Assembly: GCA_029979505.1 (NCBI GenBank)
Contig: JAPOHH010000001.1
Location: 1-55,033, forward strand
Length of the DNA stretch: 55,033 nt
Direction: 5' to 3'
Origin: a bacterium
GTDB taxonomy: Bacteria > Pseudomonadota > Gammaproteobacteria > GCA-002705445 > GCA-002716945
Below the pieces are notes generated by a model. The model was not told where the DNA came from and did not search any database. It saw only the letters and a list, made by a program, of their open reading frames with translations. A program made the translations under genes and the position numbers. Shown piece after piece: positions 1-8,945 of this stretch (position 1 is its first letter; every line of letters starts with the position of its first letter).

Positions 1-2
1 AA

Positions 3-76
3 CGGGGTGTAGCGCAGCTTGGTAGCGCGGCTGGTTTGGGACCAGTAGGTCGTAGGTTCGAATCCTATCACCCCGA
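3..76 (+). tRNA. tRNA-Pro (anticodon TGG)
   Basis: A complete cloverleaf can be drawn. The 7-bp acceptor stem pairs positions 3-9 with 69-75. The anticodon stem CTGGT/ACCAG holds the loop TTTGGGA with anticodon TGG, and the T-arm GTTCGAATC is present. A76 is the discriminator. The 3' CCA is not encoded, so a CCA-adding enzyme is needed. It is first of a four-tRNA cluster (Pro-Arg-His-Leu) upstream of tig. Its promoter lies outside the window. Confidence 0.96.
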
Positions 77-81
77 AATAT

Positions 82-156
82 GCGCCTGTAGCTCAGTTGG
101 ATTAGAGTATATCGCTACGAACGATAGGGTCGGAGGTTCGAGTCCTTCCAGGCGCG
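82..156 (+). tRNA. tRNA-Arg (anticodon ACG)
   Basis: The acceptor stem GCGCCTG (82-88) pairs with CAGGCGC (149-155). The anticodon stem TATCG/CGATA encloses the loop CTACGAA, giving anticodon ACG; A34 is normally deaminated to inosine by TadA to read CGN codons. The discriminator is G156 and CCA is not encoded. Only 5 nt separate it from tRNA-Pro, so the two are probably processed from one transcript. Confidence 0.95.
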
Positions 157-182
157 TATGTTATAATGTTTGTAGAAAATAT

Positions 183-255
183 GGTGGGTGTAGCTCAGTG
201 GTAGAGCCCTGGTTTGTGGTACCGGTTGTCGTGGGTTCGAATCCCATCATCCACC
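183..255 (+). tRNA. tRNA-His (anticodon GTG)
   Basis: The acceptor stem GTGGGTG (184-190) pairs with CATCCAC (248-254). G183 opposes C255, giving the extra G-1:C73 pair that identifies tRNA-His. The anticodon stem CTGGT/ACCGG holds the loop TTGTGGT with anticodon GTG. CCA is not encoded. This is third in the tRNA cluster. Confidence 0.95.
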
Positions 256-264
256 CATAATTTT

Positions 265-345
<81 letters not shown>

Positions 346-361
346 AAATGAAAAAAGTAAT

Positions 362-766
362 ATGGCTAAAATTTATCATAAAGAATTTAAAAAAAAATTA
401 GATGAAAAAAATAAGATTCTCTGGACTAACGAGCCCAAGCATGAGAATAAATTTAAATCGAATCTAAAAGATAAAAGACTTTTTTTTAGAGAAGCGCTTG
501 AATCTATAATTGATAATGTCGTCATAAAGAAATGTGACAGATCATATGATATTTGTGCCGTTAAGTATGGACCAAAAAATTTTAAGTTCGAAACTACCCT
601 AATTTTACAAGAATTTTCTAAGGATGAGGGTGAAATTATCATTACATGGGAATTCTTATTATATAACAGAGAGGAGGATAAGTATGATGACTCTAAATTT
701 TTCACAAGTACAGAGAAAGCTTTTACTTATTTTATTGATAAAACCTCAAATATGATTAATAATTGA
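362..766 (+). CDS. Hypothetical 134-aa protein upstream of trigger factor
   Basis: I do not recognise this family. The predicted protein is small, soluble and highly charged, with a Lys-rich first 50 residues and an acidic Asp/Glu-rich second half. It has no signal peptide or membrane segment and two cysteines. It looks like an alpha/beta fold with several predicted strands around residues 60-100, but no motif allows a function to be named. The ATG lies 16 nt after tRNA-Leu without a clear Shine-Dalgarno sequence. The stop is 6 nt before the tig start, so it is probably co-transcribed with tig. The antisense frame at 376-705 is longer than chance alone would favour, but the tig spacing supports the plus strand. 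Confidence 0.7.
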   Translation: MAKIYHKEFKKKLDEKNKILWTNEPKHENKFKSNLKDKRLFFREALESIIDNVVIKKCDRSYDICAVKYGPKNFKFETTLILQEFSKDEGEIIITWEFLLYNREEDKYDDSKFFTSTEKAFTYFIDKTSNMINN

Positions 767-772
767 GCACCA

Positions 773-2077
773 ATGGTACAACTGAATACAATTAATGACA
801 CTGAATCTGAACTCGTAGTCTCAGTATCAGTAAGCGATGCTGAATACCAGAAAGAGTATGATAAGGAGCTATCTGGAATATCTAAAACTGCAAAGTTTGA
901 CGGATTTAGACAAGGAAAAGTCCCAGCTTCAGTAGTTAAAAAAAAATTTGATGCACAATGCCATCAACGGTCTATCAGCAACTTGATTGAGTTCCATACA
1001 CAAAAAATTAATCTTGATAAGAAACTTGATTTAATTGATTCGCCTTCAGTGAAATTAATAGAAACTCCATCAAAAAATAAAAACTTATCATTTGAAGTAA
1101 CATTTAATAAGATGCCTAATGTAGACTTAGAAGAAATTAAAAATATTAAAATAGATTTGCCTCATACCACTATCTCTGACAAGGATATAGATAAGGTTAT
1201 AAGTAATATTCAACAACAGAATACAGTTTGGTCAGACTCATCAGATAAATCAAAAACCCTTGATAAGATAGTAGTAGATTATGAAGGTAAAATTAATGGT
1301 GAAGTCTTCGACAATAATAAACAAGATGATTTTACTTTTATTATTGATGGTGTGGTCAAAGGTGATCCAGCCACTGTAGAATTATTCAATGAATTCTCTA
1401 AAGGATGTATCAATAAAAATATAGGTGATACAGTGACTGTATCGAATAACATACCAAAAGATTTTCAGGACAAGAAGCTTGCGGGCAAGAAGGTTGTTTA
1501 TGACGTGAAAATTAAAAAAATATTAAATGGTACACTGCCCGCGCTGGATAAAGATTTTTTTGCTCAACTTGGTATTACAACTGAAAGTCTTGATGAATTT
1601 AAAACTAATGTTAAAAATCATATGGAATTTGAACTCAAAGATAAAATGGTTTCAAAAAAATACGGATTGGTGAATGAGCAACTTGTTAATTTCTACAAGT
1701 TCACTCCGCCAGAAAGTATGGTTAAAAAGCACCAAATTGAACTAGAACAGCAGTACTCTGCCTTAAAGAAATCAGACGAAAATATTGATGATAAACTTAA
1801 TGAAATTGCTATTAAAAGAGTAAAGCTTAATATCTTATATATAAAATTAGCTAAAGAAGTTAATGTAAACATCACAGATCAAGAAGCAATTGATTTTTGT
1901 AACGAACAATCACCATCATTTAGACAGTTTTATAGTGATAAGCTAAAGAAAGATAAAGAGTCTACACTTATAGATATAAAGAATAAAATAGTTGAAAATG
2001 CTATAGTAGAATATGTTTTAGAAAAAGCTACAGTTTCAGCTGTTGAGAAAACGTTTTCCGAGATAATGGATGAGTAA
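773..2077 (+). CDS. tig: Trigger factor, ribosome-associated chaperone / prolyl isomerase
   Basis: Trigger factor binds the ribosome exit tunnel at protein L23 and shields nascent chains. At 434 aa the length matches the usual ~430. The N-terminal ribosome-binding signature GFRQGKVP is at residues 44-51, close to its position in the E. coli protein. An FKBP-like prolyl isomerase domain follows at about 150-245 ([13 protein letters not shown]). A long helical C-terminal chaperone domain completes the protein. It begins the tig-clpP-clpX-lon block found across proteobacteria. The last 8 nt overlap the clpP start, implying translational coupling. Identification is secure from motif, length and context. 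Confidence 0.97.
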   Translation: MVQLNTINDTESELVVSVSVSDAEYQKEYDKELSGISKTAKFDGFRQGKVPASVVKKKFDAQCHQRSISNLIEFHTQKINLDKKLDLIDSPSVKLIETPSKNKNLSFEVTFNKMPNVDLEEIKNIKIDLPHTTISDKDIDKVISNIQQQNTVWSDSSDKSKTLDKIVVDYEGKINGEVFDNNKQDDFTFIIDGVVKGDPATVELFNEFSKGCINKNIGDTVTVSNNIPKDFQDKKLAGKKVVYDVKIKKILNGTLPALDKDFFAQLGITTESLDEFKTNVKNHMEFELKDKMVSKKYGLVNEQLVNFYKFTPPESMVKKHQIELEQQYSALKKSDENIDDKLNEIAIKRVKLNILYIKLAKEVNVNITDQEAIDFCNEQSPSFRQFYSDKLKKDKESTLIDIKNKIVENAIVEYVLEKATVSAVEKTFSEIMDE

Positions 2078-2669
2078 TATATATAATAATCTAGTTCCAA
2101 TGGTCGTGGAATCAACCTCACGAGGTGAAAGGGCTTTTGATATATACTCTAGACTTTTAAAAGAAAGAATTATTTTTCTGACTGGACCAATTGATGACAA
2201 CCTTTCTAATCTTATTGTTGCACAATTGCTTTTTTTAGAATCTGAAGATCCAAAAGCTGATATTTCATTATATATTAATTCACCTGGTGGAAGCGTTACA
2301 GCTGGACTGTCTATTCTAGATACTATGAATTTCATAAAACCATCTGTTAGTACTCTATGTGTCGGACAGGCGGCTAGCATGGGAGCTGTACTTTTATGTG
2401 CTGGTGATAAAAAAAAGAGATTCTGTCTATCAAATTCACGCGTCATGATTCATCAGCCACTAGGTTCATTTCAAGGGCAAGCTACAGATTTTGAAATACA
2501 AGCAAAAGAAATATTGAGTATCAGGGAGAGACTTAATGAAATTTTATCCAAGAATACCGGTCAAACAATCAAGAAAATTCAGTCTGATACAGAGAGAGAC
2601 AATTTTATGAACCCTGAAGAAGCAAAGAAGTATGGGTTAATTGATGAAATATTACTCTCAAGAAAATAA
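2070..2669 (+). CDS. clpP: ATP-dependent Clp protease proteolytic subunit
   Basis: ClpP forms the tetradecameric serine-protease barrel that degrades proteins unfolded by ClpX or ClpA. The catalytic triad is visible as S103 (in GQAASMGA), H128 (in RVMIHQP) and D177. The spacings of 25 and 49 residues equal those in E. coli ClpP. The 199-aa length is typical and includes a short N-terminal segment usually removed by self-processing. The ATG at 2070 overlaps the last 8 nt of tig, suggesting coupled translation. clpX follows after 63 nt with its own probable promoter. Confidence 0.98.
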   Translation: MSNIYNNLVPMVVESTSRGERAFDIYSRLLKERIIFLTGPIDDNLSNLIVAQLLFLESEDPKADISLYINSPGGSVTAGLSILDTMNFIKPSVSTLCVGQAASMGAVLLCAGDKKKRFCLSNSRVMIHQPLGSFQGQATDFEIQAKEILSIRERLNEILSKNTGQTIKKIQSDTERDNFMNPEEAKKYGLIDEILLSRK

Positions 2670-2687
2670 CACTTAAATTCTTGTGAT

Positions 2688-2715
2688 TTGCTTTAGACAA
2701 GTTTCCTTGTATACT
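2688..2715 (+). promoter_or_regulatory. Probable sigma-70 promoter for clpX
   Basis: In the 63-nt clpP-clpX gap, TTGCTT (2688-2693) is followed after 16 nt by TATACT (2710-2715). The implied transcript has a short leader of about 12 nt with a weak AAGAG ribosome site before the ATG at 2733. No terminator hairpin precedes it, so clpX may be read both from this promoter and from tig-clpP. Confidence 0.5.
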
Positions 2716-2732
2716 TAAAAAAGAGTATTGAT

Positions 2733-4001
2733 ATGGAAGATAATACAAAAAACTCATCTAAACTTTTGCATTGCTCTTTCTGTGGCAAGAATCAGAATGA
2801 AGTGGCAAAATTGATTGCTGGACCATCTGTATTTATTTGTGATGAGTGTGTTGATTTATGTAATGAGATTATAAGTGATGAGCTAGAAGAGAAGTCTTCA
2901 AAATCTAAAGATAAACTCCCAAAACCTCATGAAATTAACGCGATACTCGATGACTATGTCATTGGACAACCTTACGCTAAAAAAGTTTTATCTGTTGCTG
3001 TTTATAACCACTATAAAAAACTTAATTTGACGCCTAAAAAAAATGAAGTCGAGCTAAACAAAAGTAACATACTATTAATTGGACCAACAGGATCAGGCAA
3101 GACATTACTCGCAGAAACACTAGCAAAGTTACTAAATGTACCATTTACAATTGCTGATGCTACCACTTTAACTGAAGCAGGTTATGTTGGTGAGGACGTG
3201 GAAAACATTATCCAAAAATTACTTCAAAAATGTGATTATGATGTTGAAAAAGCACAAACAGGTATAGTCTACATTGACGAGATAGATAAGATATCCAGAA
3301 AATCTGATAATCCATCTATTACAAGAGATGTATCTGGTGAGGGCGTCCAACAGGCATTGCTCAAACTTATTGAGGGAACCATTGCTTCTGTTCCACCTCA
3401 AGGGGGTAGAAAACATCCACAACAAGAGTTTCTTCAAGTAGATACTTCTAATATGTTATTTATTGTTGGAGGAGCATTTTCTGGTATTGATAAAATTATT
3501 AATAGAAGAAAAAATAATTCTGGTATTGGTTTTTCTGCTGAAGTTAAAGACATAAAACAGGATAAAACATTCGCAGAATCAATCGAAAGTGTAGGGCCTG
3601 AAGACCTAATAAAATTTGGATTAATTCCTGAATTTGTAGGTAGATTACCGGTAATTGCTACTCTTGATGAGCTAGATGAAAAATCACTTATAAGAATTCT
3701 TACTGAGCCTAAAAATGCGCTCGTTAATCAATATAAAAAACTTTTTGACATGGAAGGTTGTGATTTAGAATTTAGACAGGATGCACTGTCAGCAATTTCA
3801 AAAAAAGCAATGAAAAGGAAAACAGGAGCTAGGGGCCTCAGAACTCTTATTGAGAGTATACTTCTAGATACTATGTATGATTTACCATCTCAAGATGATG
3901 TTTCTAAGGTAGTTATTGACAAAAATGTAGTGAACTCAGATTCAGAGCCTCTCTTGATTTACAAGTCGAAAAATACAAAAAAAGAATCATCTAAGTCTTG
4001 A
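2733..4001 (+). CDS. clpX: ATP-dependent unfoldase subunit of ClpXP protease
   Basis: ClpX recognises tagged substrates such as ssrA-tagged proteins, unfolds them and feeds them to ClpP. The N-terminal zinc-binding domain has four cysteines, C14, C17, C36 and C39. The AAA+ core carries Walker A GPTGSGKT at 117-124, a GYVG pore loop and Walker B IVYIDEID. The ClpP-docking IGF tripeptide is at residues 265-267 and the sensor-2 motif GARGLR lies near the C-terminus. At 422 aa it is full length. It lies between its protease partner clpP and lon, the usual order. Confidence 0.98.
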   Translation: MEDNTKNSSKLLHCSFCGKNQNEVAKLIAGPSVFICDECVDLCNEIISDELEEKSSKSKDKLPKPHEINAILDDYVIGQPYAKKVLSVAVYNHYKKLNLTPKKNEVELNKSNILLIGPTGSGKTLLAETLAKLLNVPFTIADATTLTEAGYVGEDVENIIQKLLQKCDYDVEKAQTGIVYIDEIDKISRKSDNPSITRDVSGEGVQQALLKLIEGTIASVPPQGGRKHPQQEFLQVDTSNMLFIVGGAFSGIDKIINRRKNNSGIGFSAEVKDIKQDKTFAESIESVGPEDLIKFGLIPEFVGRLPVIATLDELDEKSLIRILTEPKNALVNQYKKLFDMEGCDLEFRQDALSAISKKAMKRKTGARGLRTLIESILLDTMYDLPSQDDVSKVVIDKNVVNSDSEPLLIYKSKNTKKESSKS

Positions 4002-4033
4002 TATTAAGTAATTAGACCATAAATTAGATTTAT

Positions 4034-6430
4034 ATGAAAAAGCAGTATTCAAAATTACCTTTATTACCTCTAAGAGATGTTGTCATTTATCCAAACATGG
4101 TTGTTCCACTGTTTGTTGGACGAGAATTATCTATCAAATCATTAGATGATTCTATGAAAAATCATGAAAAAAACATCGTCTTAGTTACACAGAAAAGTGC
4201 TGAAGTAGATAATCCAGAATTAAAAGATTTATACACTGTAGGTACAGTTGCCAACATACTCCAACTGCTCAAGCTTCCTGACGGTACAATGAAGGTGCTA
4301 GTAGAGGGTGCTTCTAGAGTAAGTATCGACAAAGTAGAAAATAGTAATAAATTATCATGTACATTTTCTAGCATTGATAATGTTGATTCTATTTCTGACA
4401 ACCAATACGATGCTTTATTTAGGACTCTTGAGGATACTTTTGCAAATTATGTAAAGTTAAATAAAAAGGTTCCACCAGAGGTCATATCATCAATAACTGG
4501 CATAGATGATTTATCAAAGTTAGCTGATAGTATAGCTGCACATATGACTATGAAATTAGAGGAAAAACAAAATGTTCTTGAGTTATTAGATATTAAAAAA
4601 AGATGTGAATACTTAATCAAAGCTATGGAGGGAGAGCTTGATATCCTTCACGTAGAAAAGAAAATTAGAAGTCGCGTGAAGCAACAAATGGAAAAAAGTC
4701 AAAGAGAGTATTATCTCAATGAACAAATGAAAGCTATCCAAAAGGAGCTAGGCGAGATTGGAGATGAATCAAGCGACTTAGATCAACTTCTTAAAAAAAT
4801 TAATAACCTAAACTTACCTAGCGATGCAAAAGATAAAGCTGTGTCTGAATTTAATAAACTTAAGATGATGTCACCTATGTCAGCTGAGGCAACTGTCGTT
4901 AGAAACTATTTAGATATACTAGTTAGCCTTCCGTGGAATCTATCTACTGAGATATCGACGGACATGAATCATGCGAGCAATATACTCGAGGAAGATCATC
5001 ATGGCTTAGAAAAGGTTAAAGAGAGAATACTTGAATACTTAGCTGTAACTAAGAGGGTAAATAAAATTCGTGGACCTATCCTGTGTTTAGTTGGACCACC
5101 TGGAGTTGGAAAAACATCACTAGCGAAATCCATTGCAAGATCAACAACAAGAAAATTCATCAAAATGTCTCTTGGTGGAGTCCGTGATGAAGCTGAAATT
5201 AGAGGGCACCGTAAAACTTATATAGGTTCTATGCCTGGCAAAATAATGCAAAATCTTGCAAAAGTGAAAACCAATAACCCCTTGTTCTTACTTGATGAGA
5301 TAGACAAAATGGCTATGGATTTTCGTGGCGACCCTTCATCAGCACTGCTTGAAGTACTCGATCCTGAACAAAACAATGTTTTCAATGACCACTATTTAGA
5401 GGTTGATTTCGATCTCTCTAATATAATGTTTATTGCTACAGCTAATTCAATAGATACGATACCTGCACCACTTTTAGATAGGATGGAAGTTATTAGACTT
5501 CCTGGGTATACAGAAAATGAAAAACTTGAAATTGCAAAAAAATATCTTGTACCAAAACAATTTAAATTAAATGGATTGAAGAACAAAGAATTAACCATTC
5601 CTGTTCAGACAATAAGAGACATAATTACCTCCTATACAAGAGAAGCAGGCGTGAGAAGCTTAGATCGAGAAATCAATAAGATTTGTAGAAAGGCTGTTAA
5701 GAATATACTTATGTCTAACAAAAAAACTATAAAGCTTACTCCTTCACTTATAGATGATTACTTGGGGGTTAAAAGGTTCTCATCAATGGTTTGTGATAAG
5801 AATGACATGATTGGTCAAGCTAATGGGCTTGCGTGGACATCCGTGGGCGGAGAGATGTTAAGGGTAGAGTGTGTAGCCATGTCAGGAAAAGGCAAAGTGA
5901 CTCAAACAGGTCAGCTTGGAGATGTCATGCAAGAGTCTATCAAAGCAGCTATAACTGTCGTAAAAACTAGAACTTCTTTCTTGGGTATAGATGTAGATCA
6001 ATTCGACAATAATGATATACATATCCATGTCCCCGAAGGTGCAACTCCAAAAGATGGTCCAAGCGCAGGTATTACCATGGCTCTTGCTGTGGCCTCTACA
6101 TTATCATTAATACCTATAAGATCTGATATTGCGATGACAGGTGAAATTACGCTCAGAGGCGAGGTTCTTGAAATAGGCGGATTGAAAGAAAAACTTCTTG
6201 CTGCTCTTCGTGCCGGAATCAAGGAAGTAATAATTCCTAAGGATAATGAGAAAGATTTGAGAGATATGCCAAAAGTAATTCTAGAGAAACTTAAAATACA
6301 TCCGGTAAAACTGGTTGATGAAGTCTTCACTCTGGCACTCAAGGGTAAACCAATAAAAAATAAAATCAAACCAAAAAAATCTGTCACATCTAAGTCAAAA
6401 AAAATAGATATCTCTAAAAACTTACAGTAG
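4034..6430 (+). CDS. lon: ATP-dependent protease La
   Basis: Lon is a homohexameric cytoplasmic AAA+ protease that removes misfolded and short-lived regulatory proteins. The 798-aa chain has an N-terminal substrate-recognition domain (about 10-200), a coiled-coil region, an AAA+ module with Walker A GPPGVGKT at 354-361, and a C-terminal serine protease domain. The Ser-Lys dyad is S677 (in DGPSAGIT) and K720, with the same 43-residue spacing as E. coli S679/K722. A Lys-rich tail follows the protease domain. The start lies 32 nt after clpX. A plausible terminator follows the stop. Confidence 0.98.
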   Translation: MKKQYSKLPLLPLRDVVIYPNMVVPLFVGRELSIKSLDDSMKNHEKNIVLVTQKSAEVDNPELKDLYTVGTVANILQLLKLPDGTMKVLVEGASRVSIDKVENSNKLSCTFSSIDNVDSISDNQYDALFRTLEDTFANYVKLNKKVPPEVISSITGIDDLSKLADSIAAHMTMKLEEKQNVLELLDIKKRCEYLIKAMEGELDILHVEKKIRSRVKQQMEKSQREYYLNEQMKAIQKELGEIGDESSDLDQLLKKINNLNLPSDAKDKAVSEFNKLKMMSPMSAEATVVRNYLDILVSLPWNLSTEISTDMNHASNILEEDHHGLEKVKERILEYLAVTKRVNKIRGPILCLVGPPGVGKTSLAKSIARSTTRKFIKMSLGGVRDEAEIRGHRKTYIGSMPGKIMQNLAKVKTNNPLFLLDEIDKMAMDFRGDPSSALLEVLDPEQNNVFNDHYLEVDFDLSNIMFIATANSIDTIPAPLLDRMEVIRLPGYTENEKLEIAKKYLVPKQFKLNGLKNKELTIPVQTIRDIITSYTREAGVRSLDREINKICRKAVKNILMSNKKTIKLTPSLIDDYLGVKRFSSMVCDKNDMIGQANGLAWTSVGGEMLRVECVAMSGKGKVTQTGQLGDVMQESIKAAITVVKTRTSFLGIDVDQFDNNDIHIHVPEGATPKDGPSAGITMALAVASTLSLIPIRSDIAMTGEITLRGEVLEIGGLKEKLLAALRAGIKEVIIPKDNEKDLRDMPKVILEKLKIHPVKLVDEVFTLALKGKPIKNKIKPKKSVTSKSKKIDISKNLQ

Positions 6431-6451
6431 TATATCTGCTGTGCGTAGACG

Positions 6452-6482
6452 AAAATAGTCATTATTACCAGCTATTTTTTTT
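6452..6482 (+). terminator. Possible intrinsic terminator after lon
   Basis: AAAATAG (6452-6458) pairs with CTATTTT (6472-6478) around a 13-nt loop, and the T-run continues to 6482. The stem is AU-rich and therefore weak, but its position 20 nt after the lon stop and before the hupB leader fits a terminator for the tig-clpP-clpX-lon block. Confidence 0.45.
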
Positions 6483-6530
6483 AAAGATTTATCACCTTTT
6501 TCTGTATTTTGTTGTAGAATTAAGCGTATG

Positions 6531-6546
6531 TTGATTAAGAAATCAA
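6531..6546 (+). promoter_or_regulatory. Inverted repeat in the hupB leader
   Basis: TTGATT-AAGA-AATCAA is a perfect 6-bp dyad about 34 nt upstream of the hupB ATG. A weak -10-like hexamer TAGAAT sits at 6515-6520, so the dyad would span the start of the transcript. It could be a 5' hairpin or an operator. A clear AGAGGTG ribosome site lies between it and the ATG. Confidence 0.35.
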
Positions 6547-6579
6547 CAGTCTATAACTTTGATATTAAAGAGGTGTTAA

Positions 6580-6852
6580 ATGAATAAAGCAGAATTTATA
6601 AGTGCCGTTTCTGAAGCTGCAGGTAGCAGTAAATCTGATGCTACAGCTCATGTAGAAGCAGTAATCAACGTAGTAACTAATGCACTAAAAAGTGACAATG
6701 AAGTAACTTTAGTTGGTTTCGGCACATTTAAAGCAAAAAAACGTGAAGCTAGAACTGGTAGAAACCCAAGAACAGGAGAATCAATCCAAATTTCGGCTTC
6801 TACAGTACCTTCTTTTAAAGCTGGTAAAGCTTTCAAAGATGCTCTTAATTAG
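6580..6852 (+). CDS. hupB: DNA-binding protein HU, beta-type
   Basis: HU is a small dimeric nucleoid protein that bends DNA without sequence specificity. The 90-aa length is canonical. The core GFGTFKAKKREARTGRNP and the downstream GESIQI form the DNA-clasping beta-arm, with the conserved Pro that intercalates into DNA. A good ribosome site, AAGAGGTG, precedes the ATG, as expected for an abundant protein. The position after lon matches the standard lon-hupB-ppiD order. Homodimer or heterodimer status cannot be judged from this window. Confidence 0.98.
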   Translation: MNKAEFISAVSEAAGSSKSDATAHVEAVINVVTNALKSDNEVTLVGFGTFKAKKREARTGRNPRTGESIQISASTVPSFKAGKAFKDALN

Positions 6853-6865
6853 TAGTTCTAATTAA

Positions 6866-6942
6866 GGGTGATTAGCTCAGCTGGTTAGAGCACCGCCCTT
6901 ACAAGGCGGGGGTCGTAAGTTCGAATCTTACATCACCCACCA
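6866..6942 (+). tRNA. tRNA-Val (anticodon TAC)
   Basis: The acceptor stem GGGTGAT (6866-6872) pairs with ATCACCC (6932-6938). The anticodon stem CCGCC/GGCGG holds the loop CTTACAA with anticodon TAC. A6939 is the discriminator and CCA is encoded at 6940-6942, unlike the other five tRNA genes here. It lies 13 nt after the hupB stop and may share its transcript. Confidence 0.96.
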
Positions 6943-6952
6943 CAAATTTAAC

Positions 6953-6977
6953 AAGAAGCAGCACAAGCTGCTTCTTT
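6953..6977 (+). terminator. Hairpin terminator between tRNA-Val and tRNA-Asp
   Basis: A perfect 10-bp stem, AAGAAGCAGC (6953-6962) with GCTGCTTCTT (6967-6976), encloses the tetraloop ACAA. Only a short T stretch follows, but the U-rich 3' arm should help termination. It probably ends the hupB-tRNA-Val transcript. Its AAGCAGC/GCTGCTT core recurs in the terminator at 48333-48364. Confidence 0.65.
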
Positions 6978-7010
6978 AGTATAGGACTTTTATGTTAACA
7001 TACCTACCAC

Positions 7011-7084
7011 GGAGGCGTAGTTCAGTTGGTTAGAATGCCTGCCTGTCACGCAGGAGGTCGAGGGTTCGAGTCCCTTCGTCTCCG
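7011..7084 (+). tRNA. tRNA-Asp (anticodon GTC)
   Basis: The acceptor stem GGAGGCG (7011-7017) pairs with CGTCTCC (7077-7083), with one G-U pair. The anticodon stem CCTGC/GCAGG holds the loop CTGTCAC with anticodon GTC. The discriminator is G7084 and CCA is not encoded. It sits 16 nt before the ppiD start, so ppiD may be read from the tRNA promoter. Confidence 0.96.
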
Positions 7085-7100
7085 TTTTTAAGATAATAAT

Positions 7101-8945
7101 ATGTTAACAGCTATAAGAGATAAATTAAAAACTTGGGTAGTAGTTTTGTTGGTAGTACTCGTAGCTATACCTCTCGTGTTTCTTGGTGTTGGAGATTATG
7201 GAACAAACCAAGAGAGATATGCTTTTAAAGTCAATGATCAAGAAGTTAGCAAGTCTGTTGTATTACAAGAAATGGGACAATTTAAAGATGTATTAAGAAA
7301 AAACTATCAAGGATCAATTCCACCTATATATACTAATCAATTTATTAAAAAGATTACTATTGATAATCTAATTAGAAGGAATATAGAAAATAATATTTCT
7401 GCTGATGCAAATTTAGTATTCAGTGATAAATCCATTATTAAAAACATCAGTGAAACATCATCATTCAGAGATGAAAATGGTTTTAGCTCACAGCTTTACA
7501 AGAGACGATTATTTTTGATTAATATGAATCCGGAAACATACGAGCAATATGTCTACCAGAAAGGTATAAGGGATCAAATGAGGAAAGCAATTACTGATAC
7601 ATCTATACTCAGTGTTTACGATAAAAAGATTAATGTTGCCGCTAATTATCATCTAAAATCTGGAAAATTAGTTCAAGTACAAAAGACTCAAATTAAAGAC
7701 AAAATTGTTATAAATCTCAATGATATTAATAATTATTATCAGAAAAATAAAGAATCATTTCTTTCTGATGCTGAGGCAGAATTTGAATACATTAGATTAA
7801 ATAAAGCTGATTTTATTAAATCTACTAAGATAGAAGAAAACGAACTCTTGGCGTTATACAACAAAGAGGTAGCGACAGGTACTTATAAACTAGATGATTT
7901 ATATGAATTGAATCATTTAGTATTTCCTATAAAAGATAATAAAGATGAAACTGTTAGTATTGCTAAAAAAGCTTATGAGAAAATTATAACAGGGACAAAA
8001 TTTTCAGATATAACAAAAGAGTTTAAAGTAGATAATGATTCTAAAAATAATGAGGGATATCTTGGAAAGATTGCTCTTGGTGATATGCCTGAAATCATTA
8101 AAGCTAATATTATTGGTATGAATAAAAAAGATATTAAAATAATTACTACACAATCAAATGCCATTCATATTATTAAACTAATCGACCTAAATAAAAGAGG
8201 TAATAAAAGTTTTGATACTGTTAAAAATAATATTAAAAATAAACTTTCAAATGATAAAGGTTCAATTGAGTATTACTCAACTCTGGACAGTATAAAGAAT
8301 AATTTATATATAAAAAATATTCCTCTAAAAGAAATTGCTAATAAATTTAATTTGAATCTTACATATACCCCAAGAATTAGCAATAATTATAAGGACAAGA
8401 TCTTATCTACCAATGTTTTAAGTAAACTATTTGATAATATAGAGAATGATAAACTATATATGCCAATTTATATTTCTAATGATGATGTATTAATTGTAAA
8501 TAAAATAAAATATTACCCTCCTAATCAGCTTAAACTCAAAGATACTGAAGAAGCAATTCAGGCTTTGCTTTATACTCAAGCAGTAAATGACAAACTTAAT
8601 AAACTAGCAAATAGTACGTTAAAAAATCTAAATAATAATACTTATAGAAATTATGAGTCTTTCAAAGTATACAATTATGATGACAGCTATGATAAAGAAA
8701 TTATGGATATTATTAATACCCAACCTATTACAGACAGCTATATTTCTCACAAGTTATCTTCAGGAAATTATTTACTATTAAAACTTGATTCTTTTGATCA
8801 AACTTTTGACACCGAAAAAATTAATAATGATAATTTTTATGATTCATTAGATAATACTCAATCTGAAGGCGACTATAATAATTTTTATATATCAAAATAT
8901 GAAAAATTTGAAATTGATGTTAATGAAGATTATTTAAATCAATAA
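7101..8945 (+). CDS. ppiD: Inner-membrane-anchored periplasmic parvulin-type chaperone
   Basis: PpiD is anchored near the Sec translocon and helps newly exported proteins fold. The start is typical (MLTAIRDKLKTW), followed by one membrane anchor at about 11-30 and then the LGVGDYG sequence common at this point. A SurA-like N-domain comes next and a parvulin domain spans about 268-358, including GYLGKIALGDMPEII. The C-terminal region is Asn/Lys-rich and poorly conserved. The 614-aa length is close to the E. coli 623. It follows hupB and two tRNAs. The last 7 nt overlap the 3' end of fabI on the opposite strand. Confidence 0.93.
   Translation: MLTAIRDKLKTWVVVLLVVLVAIPLVFLGVGDYGTNQERYAFKVNDQEVSKSVVLQEMGQFKDVLRKNYQGSIPPIYTNQFIKKITIDNLIRRNIENNISADANLVFSDKSIIKNISETSSFRDENGFSSQLYKRRLFLINMNPETYEQYVYQKGIRDQMRKAITDTSILSVYDKKINVAANYHLKSGKLVQVQKTQIKDKIVINLNDINNYYQKNKESFLSDAEAEFEYIRLNKADFIKSTKIEENELLALYNKEVATGTYKLDDLYELNHLVFPIKDNKDETVSIAKKAYEKIITGTKFSDITKEFKVDNDSKNNEGYLGKIALGDMPEIIKANIIGMNKKDIKIITTQSNAIHIIKLIDLNKRGNKSFDTVKNNIKNKLSNDKGSIEYYSTLDSIKNNLYIKNIPLKEIANKFNLNLTYTPRISNNYKDKILSTNVLSKLFDNIENDKLYMPIYISNDDVLIVNKIKYYPPNQLKLKDTEEAIQALLYTQAVNDKLNKLANSTLKNLNNNTYRNYESFKVYNYDDSYDKEIMDIINTQPITDSYISHKLSSGNYLLLKLDSFDQTFDTEKINNDNFYDSLDNTQSEGDYNNFYISKYEKFEIDVNEDYLNQ

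Noticed and set aside
5998-6462. 154-codon minus-strand frame over the end of lon
   Set aside because: Covers the lon protease active site antisense and has no ribosome site of its own.
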